Assembly: GCA_023387655.1 (NCBI GenBank) | Contig: JAEWHR010000152.1 | Location: 1 to 64,000 of the forward strand | Length of the DNA: 64,000 nt | Direction of reading: 5' to 3' | Origin: Bacillota bacterium | GTDB taxonomy: Bacteria; Bacillota; Clostridia; Lachnospirales; Lachnospiraceae | Part shown: piece after piece, positions 36,605 to 44,615 of the stretch | Layout of the letters: each line of letters begins with the position of its first letter | Position numbering within the stretch: the first letter of the stretch is position 1 | The notes under the pieces: model-generated | What the model saw: the letters and a program-made list of their open reading frames with translations, nothing else | What the model was told of the DNA's origin: nothing | Databases searched by the model: none | Position numbers and translations under genes: made by a program

Positions 36605-37651
36605 TTATGATTTTTTCATACTCCGTTTCGATGACATCCTTATAATTGGCTGTGTCTCAATACTGATTATTTCACGTGGAAAATCTGGGTTTTCCATTCT
36701 CCATAAAAGCTGTTGAACTAATCGCTTTCCAACTTTTTGGTTTCTGACAGCTACAGTAGTTAAAATAGGTTCTACCTGGGTAAGCCCTTCTACATTATCA
36801 AAACCAGTAACAGCTACATCTTCTGGTACACGATACCCTCGTTTTTTTAAACAACGTATGGTATCTAGAGCAATATCATCATTCGCACAAACAATTGCAT
36901 CTGGAATATAAGGAAAAGCACTTATTGTCGCTTCTACTTCTTCGATCTTATAATAACGGTTTGCCTTATGGGAAACAGCAACAATATCAGGATCCACAGA
37001 AAGATTCGCTAGTCGCATTCCATCAAGAAAGCCCTCGTATCGTTGCTTAATGGATTCGCAATAGGTTACATCACCAATAAATCCGATCTTTTCCATTCCT
37101 TGTGATATCAAATGCTCCATTATCATACGAATGCTATTTTTACCCTCGCATACGATAACGTCATTATTCCCATGGTTTCCGACACCATTTGCCGGTTCAT
37201 CTAGGAACACCGTCGGTAGCTTCATCTTAAGAATCATATCTGTATATCTACTAGTGAAAACCCCAATAAATAAAATTGCATCAACATTCTCAGTAAAATC
37301 TAATGGTAGTGTCAGGTTTTCCTCATCATCATCACTGATGAAATTAAGTCTAAGTTTACATCCATTTTTATTCACTTCATCAGAAATCCCCATGATTATA
37401 CTATTCCAAAATGCACACAATTCACGTCTAGCAAGTACAACAATAGTTTTGTAGTCAGTCATATTTGTTTTTAACTTAAACTCATTTAATACAGCTGGCG
37501 CTAATTTAAGATAACCTAGTTCACATGCTTTCTTAATAACAAGATAACGGGTTTCATATGCAACGGTATCAGAATTATTCAAAGCTCTTGCAACCGTATT
37601 TCTAGATAGATTTAATTCTTTTGCAACATCTTGAATTGTTACCTTCTTCAT
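36605..37651 (-). CDS. LacI-family transcriptional regulator
   Basis: 348 residues. N-terminal helix-turn-helix with hinge (VTIQDVAKELNLSRNTVARALNNS) and a periplasmic-binding-like effector domain (about 60-340; DAILFIGVF, GFIGDV, DAIVCANDDIALDTIRCL, DVAVTGFDN). It probably senses a mannan-derived sugar and represses the adjacent transport and metabolic operons; this rests on position only. A 10-bp-arm palindrome at 37780-37805, 130 bases upstream, may be an autoregulatory site. It has its own terminator at 36319-36361. Confidence 0.88.
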   Translation of the reverse strand: MKKVTIQDVAKELNLSRNTVARALNNSDTVAYETRYLVIKKACELGYLKLAPAVLNEFKLKTNMTDYKTIVVLARRELCAFWNSIIMGISDEVNKNGCKLRLNFISDDDEENLTLPLDFTENVDAILFIGVFTSRYTDMILKMKLPTVFLDEPANGVGNHGNNDVIVCEGKNSIRMIMEHLISQGMEKIGFIGDVTYCESIKQRYEGFLDGMRLANLSVDPDIVAVSHKANRYYKIEEVEATISAFPYIPDAIVCANDDIALDTIRCLKKRGYRVPEDVAVTGFDNVEGLTQVEPILTTVAVRNQKVGKRLVQQLLWRMENPDFPREIISIETQPIIRMSSKRSMKKS

Positions 37652-37779
37652 TCTAATCTTGTCCCCTATTTTCGTTCTATGGTTAGAGTATCCCTATGTA
37701 ATCAAGACAAAAAAATAATCGATATACTAACCACGCTATGATTAAACAAACAATAATTTTAACAAGTATCATTTTTGCA

Positions 37780-37805
37780 TATACATGCAATTTTGTGCAT
37801 GTATA
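37780..37805. promoter_or_regulatory. Perfect palindrome upstream of lacI (operator candidate)
   Basis: 10-base arms TATACATGCA and TGCATGTATA with a 6-base spacer. It lies in the divergent lacI/niaX gap nearer lacI. The TGCA core is shared with 35991-36008, though half-site spacing differs. No convincing lacI promoter was found around it. Confidence 0.45.
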
Positions 37806-37962
37806 ATATAAGCTATTCTTTCTAAATTGTTTCTATAACAAATCTTACTATAAATGTAGCAAGTTTACAAGTATATTTAGCAAAAATTTGTATCTTTAAC
37901 TAATTATTGCACCATACCAAGTACAGTTTTGCGAAATATATGCATCATCATAGGAATGAATA

Positions 37963-38004
37963 ACTTTTGAAAATGATTATAAGACTTTTGAAAATGATCA
38001 TAAG
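37963..38004. repeat. Two 21-bp direct repeats upstream of the niaX promoter
   Basis: 37963-37983 and 37984-38004 differ by one base. Each contains TGAAAATGATTATAA or its C variant, which resembles half of a Fur-type box, but the DNA is AT-rich and the match may be chance. They end 7 bases before the -35. Confidence 0.6.
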
Positions 38005-38011
38005 AATATCA

Positions 38012-38040
38012 TTGACATTTATTAAACTTTACTATATTAT
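38012..38040 (+). promoter_or_regulatory. Sigma-A promoter of niaX
   Basis: TTGACA at 38012-38017, 17-base spacer, TATTAT at 38035-38040. Expected start near 38047, at the first base of the palindromic operator. Confidence 0.75.
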
Positions 38041-38046
38041 CATTTC

Positions 38047-38072
38047 TATACAGCTGTCTTGTCAGCTGTATA
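38047..38072. promoter_or_regulatory. NiaR-type operator overlapping the niaX transcription start
   Basis: Palindrome with 10-base arms TATACAGCTG and CAGCTGTATA around TCTTGT. As I recall, NiaR (YrxA) sites read ACAGnTGTCTTGACAnCTGT; the core here matches all but one position. NiaR with niacin represses niacin uptake genes, fitting the gene downstream. In RNA it would also form a 5'-terminal stem-loop. Confidence 0.6.
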
Positions 38073-38098
38073 ATTAACAACAGTGAGGTATCAATATA

Positions 38099-38668
38099 AT
38101 GAAAAACATTAAGATTCAATCCATTACCATCTCAGCTCTTTTGTGCGCGATTGGAATCGTCATACCAATGTTTGCGCCAAAGATTGTACTAGAACCAGCT
38201 TCCTTTACGCTTGCAAGCCATGTTCCTATTATCATTGCAATGTTTATATCTCCAATTGTCACAATCTCAGTATCACTTATCACCAGTATGGGATTTTTCA
38301 TTGCTGGTTTTCCGCTCGTTGTTGTACTTAGAGCATTAACGCATCTCATCTTTGCTAGTATCGGTGCTATAGTACTAAAAAATAATAGCAAAATTTTGCA
38401 GAAGAAATCAAGTGCTACATTATTCTCTTTTCTTATATCGGTTGTACACGCAGTATGTGAGGTTATCGTAGTCACCTTCTTTTACTGGGGTAATAGCGTA
38501 TCAGGATTATATTATGAAAAAGGGTATCTATTATCCGTGATTGGTTTCGTTGGGATAGGGACCATCATTCATAGCATGGTTGACTTTAGTATATCGGTAC
38601 TTGTATGGAATCCACTAAAGAAAATTATTACAATACCAGTAAGCGCACGTATAAAAGCGAATTCCTAA
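38099..38668 (+). CDS. niaX: Niacin ECF transporter S component
   Basis: 189 residues, about six membrane segments, all within an ECF S-component fold (N-terminal IKIQSITISALLCAIGIVIP; PASFTLASHVPIIIAMFISP). The latter block matches what I recall of NiaX, the niacin-binding S subunit that docks on the shared EcfAAT module. The NiaR-like operator in its promoter supports the assignment independently. ATG at 38099 follows GAGGT by 9 bases. Single-gene unit on the plus strand; no clear plus-strand terminator follows. Confidence 0.75.
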   Translation: MKNIKIQSITISALLCAIGIVIPMFAPKIVLEPASFTLASHVPIIIAMFISPIVTISVSLITSMGFFIAGFPLVVVLRALTHLIFASIGAIVLKNNSKILQKKSSATLFSFLISVVHAVCEVIVVTFFYWGNSVSGLYYEKGYLLSVIGFVGIGTIIHSMVDFSISVLVWNPLKKIITIPVSARIKANS

Positions 38669-38859
38669 TATTTTTACTAATTTAAATAATTGCTGCAAAA
38701 CTGTACTTTCATTGATAGCTGCATTATACTACATGAGTAGTTGTGCTTTTCTACACCTGTAGACTTTGTATGGTGTGTATAATTCCCTCGGTACTTACTA
38801 TAATAGAAAATATAAAAAATGTAATAGAGAATATAAAAATGTAACTTATATTTTAAAAA

Positions 38860-38909
38860 TACCGACCTCCAACTGTTTAGACTTTAGATCTAACTAATCG
38901 GGGTCGGTA
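38860..38909 (-). terminator. Terminator after queA
   Basis: 10-bp stem (38860-38869 with 38900-38909, one wobble) with a long loop, followed on the minus strand by TTTTT. The rest of the 292-base gap to niaX is unremarkable. Confidence 0.65.
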
Positions 38910-38960
38910 CAATATATTACACCGATAAAAGTCACTTTTTTTGATAAACTCTAACTAATT

Positions 38961-40040
38961 CTATTCTATAATATCATCTGTTATAAACATAGCATCTCCA
39001 AAAGAAAAGAATCGATATCTCTCCTTAACTGCTTCTTCATAGGCAGATATTATATGTTCTCTGCTTGCAAGAGCGGATACTAACATTAATAAAGTGGATT
39101 CAGGTAAATGAAAATTTGTTATTAAGCAGTTCATAACTTTAAACTTATATCCAGGATAGATAAAAATTTCTGTTGCTCCACTTTTCGCCTGTACAAATCC
39201 ATCTTCACCAGCAGCTGATTCAATTGTTCTACAACTGGTTGTACCAACACAGATTATTCTTCCTCCTGCTCGTTTGGCATCGTTGATTTTTTTTGCCTCA
39301 CTCTCTTCCACTTGGTATACTTCAGAATGCATATGATGATTTAAAATATCATCTTCTTTTACTGGACGGAAAGTACCTAATCCAACATGAAGGGTTACAT
39401 TTGCTATAATAACACCCATATCTTCAATTTGCTTAAGAAGTTCCTTTGTAAAGTGAAGACCAGCCGTTGGAGCTGCGGCAGATCCTTCATGCTTTGCATA
39501 AACTGTTTGATATCTATTTTTATCGGCTAATTCATGGGTAATATAAGGTGGAAGTGGCATCTGTCCCAGTTCATCAAGAATTTCTTCAAAGATACCTTCA
39601 TAAGTAAACTTAACGAGTCGATTACCTTCTTCAATTACGTCAATAATTTCACCAATTAACTTACCATTTCCAAAACTTATCTTTGTTCCAACTTTCGCTT
39701 TTTTCCCTGGACGAACAAGAGTTTCCCAAACATCGTCTGCCTTTCGTTTTAGTAGTAAGAGTTCAATTGGCGTACCCTCTTTTCCATAACTATGGCCTGG
39801 AGCCAAAGGTACCTTTTCAATGATTCTTTCTCCCAATAATCTCGCAGGAATAACTTTTGTATTATTAAGGACAAGGCAATCTCCCTTTTTTAGATATTTA
39901 ACAATCTCTTTAAAAACATGATGCGTAACTTTACCACTATTTTTATCTAAAACCAAGAGCCTAGAGCCGGATCGATCCTCCAAAGGGTCTTGTGCAATTA
40001 ATTCTTCTGGTAAATCAAAATAAAAGTCCTGTTTTTTCAT
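38961..40040 (-). CDS. queA: S-adenosylmethionine:tRNA ribosyltransferase-isomerase
   Basis: 359 residues, full-length QueA, which transfers the ribosyl moiety of SAM to preQ1 at the tRNA wobble position to make epoxyqueuosine. Family blocks: FDLPEELIAQDPLEDRSGSR, LVLNNTKVIPARLLG, EGSAAAPTAGLHFT, HVGLGTFRPV, TTSCRTIES and FHLPESTLLMLVSA. ATG at 40040 lies 6 bases after GGAG; the ATG four codons earlier overlaps it. A 5-bp stem-loop (40057-40071) precedes the site. No tgt or other queuosine gene is adjacent. Confidence 0.95.
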   Translation of the reverse strand: MKKQDFYFDLPEELIAQDPLEDRSGSRLLVLDKNSGKVTHHVFKEIVKYLKKGDCLVLNNTKVIPARLLGERIIEKVPLAPGHSYGKEGTPIELLLLKRKADDVWETLVRPGKKAKVGTKISFGNGKLIGEIIDVIEEGNRLVKFTYEGIFEEILDELGQMPLPPYITHELADKNRYQTVYAKHEGSAAAPTAGLHFTKELLKQIEDMGVIIANVTLHVGLGTFRPVKEDDILNHHMHSEVYQVEESEAKKINDAKRAGGRIICVGTTSCRTIESAAGEDGFVQAKSGATEIFIYPGYKFKVMNCLITNFHLPESTLLMLVSALASREHIISAYEEAVKERYRFFSFGDAMFITDDIIE

Positions 40041-40056
40041 GATGTTCTCCATTCCT

Positions 40057-40071
40057 TTGCGTTTTTCGCAA
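40057..40071 (-). other. Stem-loop directly upstream of a Shine-Dalgarno
   Basis: Perfect 5-bp stem TTGCG/CGCAA with an A5 loop, 7 bases before GGAG of queA; nearly the same sequence as the element before the cysteine desulfurase gene. Confidence 0.5.
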
Positions 40072-40225
40072 CATATATTACTTAATAAAATTAATATTTT
40101 AACTATTGCATTGACATTATTTATCTCTATTTTTTTCTATAAGTCTTTCTTCTTTTACTAATATAAACTATTTTGCCTTTTAAGATACCATCTATATTCT
40201 AGTGACATATTAATGTTTACTTTAT

Positions 40226-41920
40226 TTAATATTGCTCCACTTTACAACCATTATAATAATAGGAAATGATATCTTTATAACCGAATCCTTCCAACGCCAT
40301 TCCTCTTGCCCCCGACTGGCTCATGCCAACACCATGACCAAACCCCATACCAGCAAAATAATAAGTATTCGGTTTACTCGGAGCATTCTTAATAAAATTT
40401 GTTAGATTGTCTGCGCTTTTTACAATATACTGGTCTTTTATAGTATTCAAGGAAGTAACTTGATTATTCGCACTAATGACATAACTATTTTTTAAAGCTT
40501 TTGTTTTACTACCTTGACTACCTTTTATAGTAACTACATCAGGTGTATCTTTATAATTTATGATTTTAAACTTGGTACTTGGGAGCGAAAACATATTACG
40601 GAGATTATTCGTACTAATAAAAGTGCTACCTTGTGAGCCTGATACTTTTAAGGAGTAAACTCGATTTGATGACGTTAAAATGCTAGGTGTAACTTTTTTT
40701 ACTGTCCCTACACTTCTTTCATTCCTCTCAAGTATCGATTGAATGTCAGAATTCGTAAATGCTTTTATCCAAGGTCCTTTCTCTGGGTATTTCTCATAGG
40801 TATCTACAACACTTCTCAAATAAGGAAGTTTCTTCCCCCAAACATCTTCGGATGCCTCGGTTCTTCCCCCGCTTGTAGAGGAATAGTAGGAAGTTATCAT
40901 CTTTCCATTATATTTTACTACTTCTCCCATAGTAGCAGCAACCGCTGCAGTAGTCTGCTTCGTTTCATATTCATAGCCTCGATATACTTGGCTTGTTTGT
41001 GTATCTTCAATGTTATAAGGTTTTTTCGAATTAGAATCAGCCGTATACCCTGTTTTCGTTAAGGCATAACTCCTTGCACATATTGCCTGTGCCTTTAATG
41101 CTTCAATAGGCCAGCTGCTTGGCATCTCACAAGGGACAACGCCAAGTAGATACGATTCTATATTAATAATGTTAATTGCGGTTAATGTAAGTTTACCATA
41201 ACAGCCAATTTCTAATCTACCTCTATAAGATCGCTCACCCAAATCTATCAAAGCAACATTTTTACTGTTTTTAGAGATTGGTTTAATCTGAGGATAGGCA
41301 TTTTCAATTCCTCCATCAATTAAGAGTTCTACACCATCTCCAGACATCTTAACCCTATGTTTGTTGTTTTTTACTGGTCCTAAATAGGTATAGCCAAACT
41401 TGCCTTTCACTTTTTGATACATTGCAGTAAAGTTCGAGCTACTCATTTCTCCACCAACGTAAACACGGTAATGGTTTCGATAAATAGCAGTTGGTATAGC
41501 AGGAACTCCTAATGTTGCTATTTTCTCCGCAGCTTTTTTCGCATCCTCATAAGTAGAGAAGGATTTAGATAATACATAGTAGTTTCCCTTTGCTGGCTGA
41601 AAAGTAAATCCGCTTCTAGATTCAAAGCTAACTTCAGAACGATATTTATCGTCAATACAATATCCTAGCGCTATTTCTGTTGTTTTTAATTTTATTGACG
41701 ACTTACCTTCATATTTTTCATGAAGTCCAACTCGAATATCGGTCATTTCCCTTTTATTCGAAACTAATGGCGTGGATAAAAAAACTTGATTATTCCATAA
41801 AATTTGAGCAGACACTTGTCCACTTGGTATTAATGAAATTAATATTATTATTAGAAAAAGTCCAAAGTATGATATACGATCATATCGATTTGATCTTCTC
41901 CTATTTTTATCTATTGTCAT
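40226..41920 (-). CDS. SpoIID/LytB-domain sporulation protein
   Basis: 564 residues. One N-terminal membrane or signal segment (about 17-37), a SPOR-like region (about 90-170), then a SpoIID domain from about 200 with SYLLGVVPCEMPSSWPIEALKAQAI, ARSYAL, TSQVYRGY, YYSSTSGGRTEAS and the C-terminal GMGFGHGVGMSQSGARGMA. SpoIID-type proteins are lytic transglycosylases that remodel peptidoglycan, in SpoIID's case during engulfment. This one is longer than classical SpoIID and has an extra SPOR-like part, so it may be a SpoIID paralogue. ATG at 41920 is 7 bases after AGGAG. Confidence 0.85.
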   Translation of the reverse strand: MTIDKNRRRSNRYDRISYFGLFLIIILISLIPSGQVSAQILWNNQVFLSTPLVSNKREMTDIRVGLHEKYEGKSSIKLKTTEIALGYCIDDKYRSEVSFESRSGFTFQPAKGNYYVLSKSFSTYEDAKKAAEKIATLGVPAIPTAIYRNHYRVYVGGEMSSSNFTAMYQKVKGKFGYTYLGPVKNNKHRVKMSGDGVELLIDGGIENAYPQIKPISKNSKNVALIDLGERSYRGRLEIGCYGKLTLTAINIINIESYLLGVVPCEMPSSWPIEALKAQAICARSYALTKTGYTADSNSKKPYNIEDTQTSQVYRGYEYETKQTTAAVAATMGEVVKYNGKMITSYYSSTSGGRTEASEDVWGKKLPYLRSVVDTYEKYPEKGPWIKAFTNSDIQSILERNERSVGTVKKVTPSILTSSNRVYSLKVSGSQGSTFISTNNLRNMFSLPSTKFKIINYKDTPDVVTIKGSQGSKTKALKNSYVISANNQVTSLNTIKDQYIVKSADNLTNFIKNAPSKPNTYYFAGMGFGHGVGMSQSGARGMALEGFGYKDIISYYYNGCKVEQY

Positions 41921-42104
41921 TCCTCCACTCCTAACTTCACAATCTGTTATGTATTATAATAGTTTTTTTGTAAAAAATCTACCTTAGCTGTTGTATAATT
42001 TACTTTTTTCATTATAATAGTATCTATATGTTGAATTTAGACTGGTATGTTTTAATTTTCTTTTGTAACCTTTCTAAATAGGGGTTAGAAATGTTACAAT
42101 TAGA

Positions 42105-42227
42105 TATGTGTCTATAAATTTTGACATAGTCTTATTTTGCACGAAGTGCGAAAAATTAAAAAAGATTGAAAGATAGATTCCTTCTTTCAACCAATCGTTA
42201 TGTGTCTATATAACCTTTGACACATAA
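42105..42227. promoter_or_regulatory. Repeated TATGTGTC/GACAyA elements and hairpins
   Basis: TATGTGTCTATA occurs at 42105-42116 and 42199-42210, each followed about 10 bases on by TGACAyA; the second copy forms a 9-bp inverted repeat (42198-42206 with 42219-42227). Between them lie stems at 42139-42149 and 42166-42190 (8 bp). Possible operator pair or structured leader of the gene at 42269. No confident promoter was found. Confidence 0.35.
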
Positions 42228-42268
42228 TTTTACTATGCAAAAATTCATGCGCAGAAATGGAGTAATTT

Positions 42269-42796
42269 ATGAAAAAATATGTAAAACTTTATGATGTTAC
42301 TGCTCTTTATCCTATTTGGTTTTTATTATTAATGCCAAATACTTGGATTCTCCTAATTGCAACGCAGTTTATCCTAGCAAGCTTTGTACTTCTTGGTGGT
42401 CTTAAATATATGGGATACGAAGATGTTTCCTCTGTATGGAAGAAGTCAATTTTATGGAATACTCTCTATGGTTTTATTGGTTATCCAATAACATGCGGAA
42501 TACTCTTTGCTACCCAATTTATTTCAGAAACAATGCCAAAAGGGGAATGGCTATTAGAAAATCTTACAACACCATTAGCAACAAATCCATTCTCACACTT
42601 AGCCTCTGCTATATTTATTATTATTATAGTAGCATTTTCAGCTTTTCTTTCTTACATTATGAATAGATTATTTTCCTTTAAGAGAACAAACCTAACTAAA
42701 TCTCAAGTAAATCAAATATCTATTTACTTAGCAATTATTACAGCACCATATATTACTATGATACCAAGTATTTCACTATACACTTCTAAATTTTAA
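42269..42796 (+). CDS. Hypothetical integral membrane protein (175 aa)
   Basis: 175 residues with four to five predicted membrane segments; N-terminal block YDVTALYPIWFLLLMPNTW. I do not recognise the family. GGAG lies 7 bases before the ATG, in a context ATGCGCAGAAATGGAG like that of other genes here. It stands alone on the plus strand with a repeated operator-like element upstream and a strong terminator downstream. Confidence 0.65.
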   Translation: MKKYVKLYDVTALYPIWFLLLMPNTWILLIATQFILASFVLLGGLKYMGYEDVSSVWKKSILWNTLYGFIGYPITCGILFATQFISETMPKGEWLLENLTTPLATNPFSHLASAIFIIIIVAFSAFLSYIMNRLFSFKRTNLTKSQVNQISIYLAIITAPYITMIPSISLYTSKF

Positions 42797-42802
42797 GTAA
42801 TT

Positions 42803-42836
42803 AAAAAAGCCTCATCTAGTGGGATGAGGCTTTTTT
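42803..42836. terminator. Strong bidirectional terminator
   Basis: 8-bp GC-rich stem (42809-42816 with 42823-42830), 6-base loop, flanked by A6 and T6. It serves the plus-strand gene ending at 42796 and the minus-strand signal peptidase gene. Confidence 0.95.
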
Positions 42837-42962
42837 AAACTTTTATATCACTATTTTTCAAGCTTTATCATACCTATTTCAGCATTATCTTTCTTTTTCA
42901 AACTAAAACATACTGTTTTTTAATCTATTATAACAAATAATTTTAAAGCTCTTTTTATCTAA

Positions 42963-43541
42963 CTATTTTACGAATCCAAGGGTTGGAGAATACCGAAATA
43001 AAGGTTTTCCAATGATATCATCAAACGGAACATATTTCGATTCCCAGAATCTCGCATCTTCCGATTCATTTCGATTATCACCTAACATAAAATAACAATC
43101 CTCAGGTACTATAAACTCCATCTCCTCTTCAATATCCATAGGTTCTTTAAGATAGTTTTCCTCTAATGGAGTTTCAGAATGGTTTATGTAAACCTTACCT
43201 TCTTTAATTGTTACGGTTTCATTCGGTAAGCCGATAATACGTTTAATGTAATTTTGAGTTCGATCATCAGGCCACTTAAATACTACGATATCTCCTCGTT
43301 TAGGCTTTGAAAACATATAAGACAACCTATTACCAATTAGTCGATCATCTGTCATTATAGTATTTTCCATGGACCAAGTTGGTACCTCGATTTTTATAAT
43401 AACAAATTTATTTACTATTAGCGCCATTAAAAACCCAGCAGCAACAATTACGACCCAGCTAATAATCTCATTCCGTACTTTTTTACGTTTCTCTTCGTTT
43501 GTTAATTCTTTCGGTTCTAATTCCTGTGATTTTTTTGCCAT
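42963..43541 (-). CDS. lepB: Signal peptidase I
   Basis: 192 residues. One membrane segment (about 27-47), then the S26 protease domain with catalytic Ser57 in PTWSMENT, Lys100 in YIKRIIG and the box GDNRNES. It cleaves signal peptides of exported proteins at the outer face of the membrane. The residue before Ser57 is Trp, where many enzymes have another residue (often PSxSM). ATG at 43541 follows GAGGTG by 5 bases. Confidence 0.92.
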   Translation of the reverse strand: MAKKSQELEPKELTNEEKRKKVRNEIISWVVIVAAGFLMALIVNKFVIIKIEVPTWSMENTIMTDDRLIGNRLSYMFSKPKRGDIVVFKWPDDRTQNYIKRIIGLPNETVTIKEGKVYINHSETPLEENYLKEPMDIEEEMEFIVPEDCYFMLGDNRNESEDARFWESKYVPFDDIIGKPLFRYSPTLGFVK

Positions 43542-43574
43542 GATAACACCTCATTTCTAGTGCATTATTCTTAT

Positions 43575-43609
43575 AATGGGGTGCCATAAAAACTTATGAC
43601 ATCCCCATT
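43575..43609. other. Intergenic hairpin between the 49-aa gene and lepB
   Basis: About 15-bp stem with a bulge (43575-43589 with 43594-43609) and a short loop. It has no adjacent T-run, so it is a weak terminator or an RNA structure. Confidence 0.4.
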
Positions 43610-43613
43610 TATT

Positions 43614-43763
43614 TTAGAATAATATTTCTTTTTTTCTGCTTAGTAAACGTGCTCCTGTTGTGATCATAAATGCACCAGTTATACCACCTATTACTATAAC
43701 ACAAATTCCAACTACAAGACTACTGATACCGGCTGAATTCATTGTTTTATACACTTTCTCCAT
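43614..43763 (-). CDS. Small single-pass membrane protein (49 aa)
   Basis: ATG at 43763 follows CGAGG by 5-6 bases and opens 49 codons: a short N-terminus, one hydrophobic segment of about 22 residues (GISSLVVGICVIVIGG...), and a basic tail (LLSRKKEILF). The longer frame to 43826 would read through the leader stem-loop at 43779-43792. Located between pyrE and lepB. Unknown function. Confidence 0.65.
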   Translation of the reverse strand: MEKVYKTMNSAGISSLVVGICVIVIGGITGAFMITTGARLLSRKKEILF

Positions 43764-43778
43764 GCTAACCTCGATTCT

Positions 43779-43792
43779 GGCGTAGAAACGCC
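43779..43792 (-). other. Stem-loop directly upstream of a Shine-Dalgarno
   Basis: Perfect 5-bp stem GGCGT/ACGCC with a 4-base loop, 5 bases before the CGAGG of the 49-residue gene. Confidence 0.55.
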
Positions 43793-43860
43793 TTTCATTA
43801 ACGCAGTTCCTGTTAAACAACTTCATATACGCAAAAATACTGAATTGAAATTAAGATAGC

Positions 43861-44538
43861 TTATGCTTCTACTCCGTACTGCTCATAATAAGCATCTATC
43901 GCCTGCTTTAATTGATCATCAATCACTACTTTTCCATTATAAGGCTTTCCATATAAATGTTCAACTACTTCTTTCATCGAAACGATCGCTGTAGTTTTAA
44001 TACCATATGTTTCTTCGATCTCTTTTAGAGCACTTTTGCTCCCTTTACCACGTTCCATACGGTCTACTGATACTACTAAACCTACCACATCAACATTGCC
44101 CTGTGCTGCAAGAATTGGCATAGTTTCACCAATTGAAGTTCCAGCTGTTGTAACATCTTCAATAATAACAACTTTATCTCCATCACTAATTGGACTTCCA
44201 AGAAGGATACCTGTATCCCCATGATCCTTAACTTCCTTACGATTAGAACAGTATTTTACATCTTTTTCAAAATGCTCACTGATGGACATTGCAGTTGCAA
44301 CACTGAGAGGAATTCCTTTATAGGCTGGTCCAAAAAGCACATCAAAATCAAGGCCATATGCATCATGAATCGCCTTAGCATAGTACTCACCAAGTTTTCT
44401 TAATTGAGCTCCAGTTCTGTAAAAACCAGTGTTTACAAAGAAAGGGGTCTTCCTACCACTTTTTGTTGTAAAATCACCAAATTTAAGTACTCCACAATCA
44501 ACCATAAATTCAATAAACTCTTTCTTGTACTGTTCCAT
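43861..44538 (-). CDS. pyrE: Orotate phosphoribosyltransferase
   Basis: 225 residues. PRPP-binding motif VVIIEDVTTAGTSI and N-terminal block CGVLKFGDFTTKSGRKTPFFVN. It converts orotate and PRPP to orotidine monophosphate, step five of pyrimidine synthesis. ATG at 44538 follows AAAGGAG by 6-7 bases. It follows pyrD by 77 bases in the order pyrK-pyrD-pyrE. Confidence 0.95.
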   Translation of the reverse strand: MEQYKKEFIEFMVDCGVLKFGDFTTKSGRKTPFFVNTGFYRTGAQLRKLGEYYAKAIHDAYGLDFDVLFGPAYKGIPLSVATAMSISEHFEKDVKYCSNRKEVKDHGDTGILLGSPISDGDKVVIIEDVTTAGTSIGETMPILAAQGNVDVVGLVVSVDRMERGKGSKSALKEIEETYGIKTTAIVSMKEVVEHLYGKPYNGKVVIDDQLKQAIDAYYEQYGVEA

Positions 44539-44615
44539 AGTAATCTCCTTTGATTTCTCTTGTTCTATATGTGATATTTCCGATTGACTTTTGAAATATT
44601 ATTTACTAACTATAC

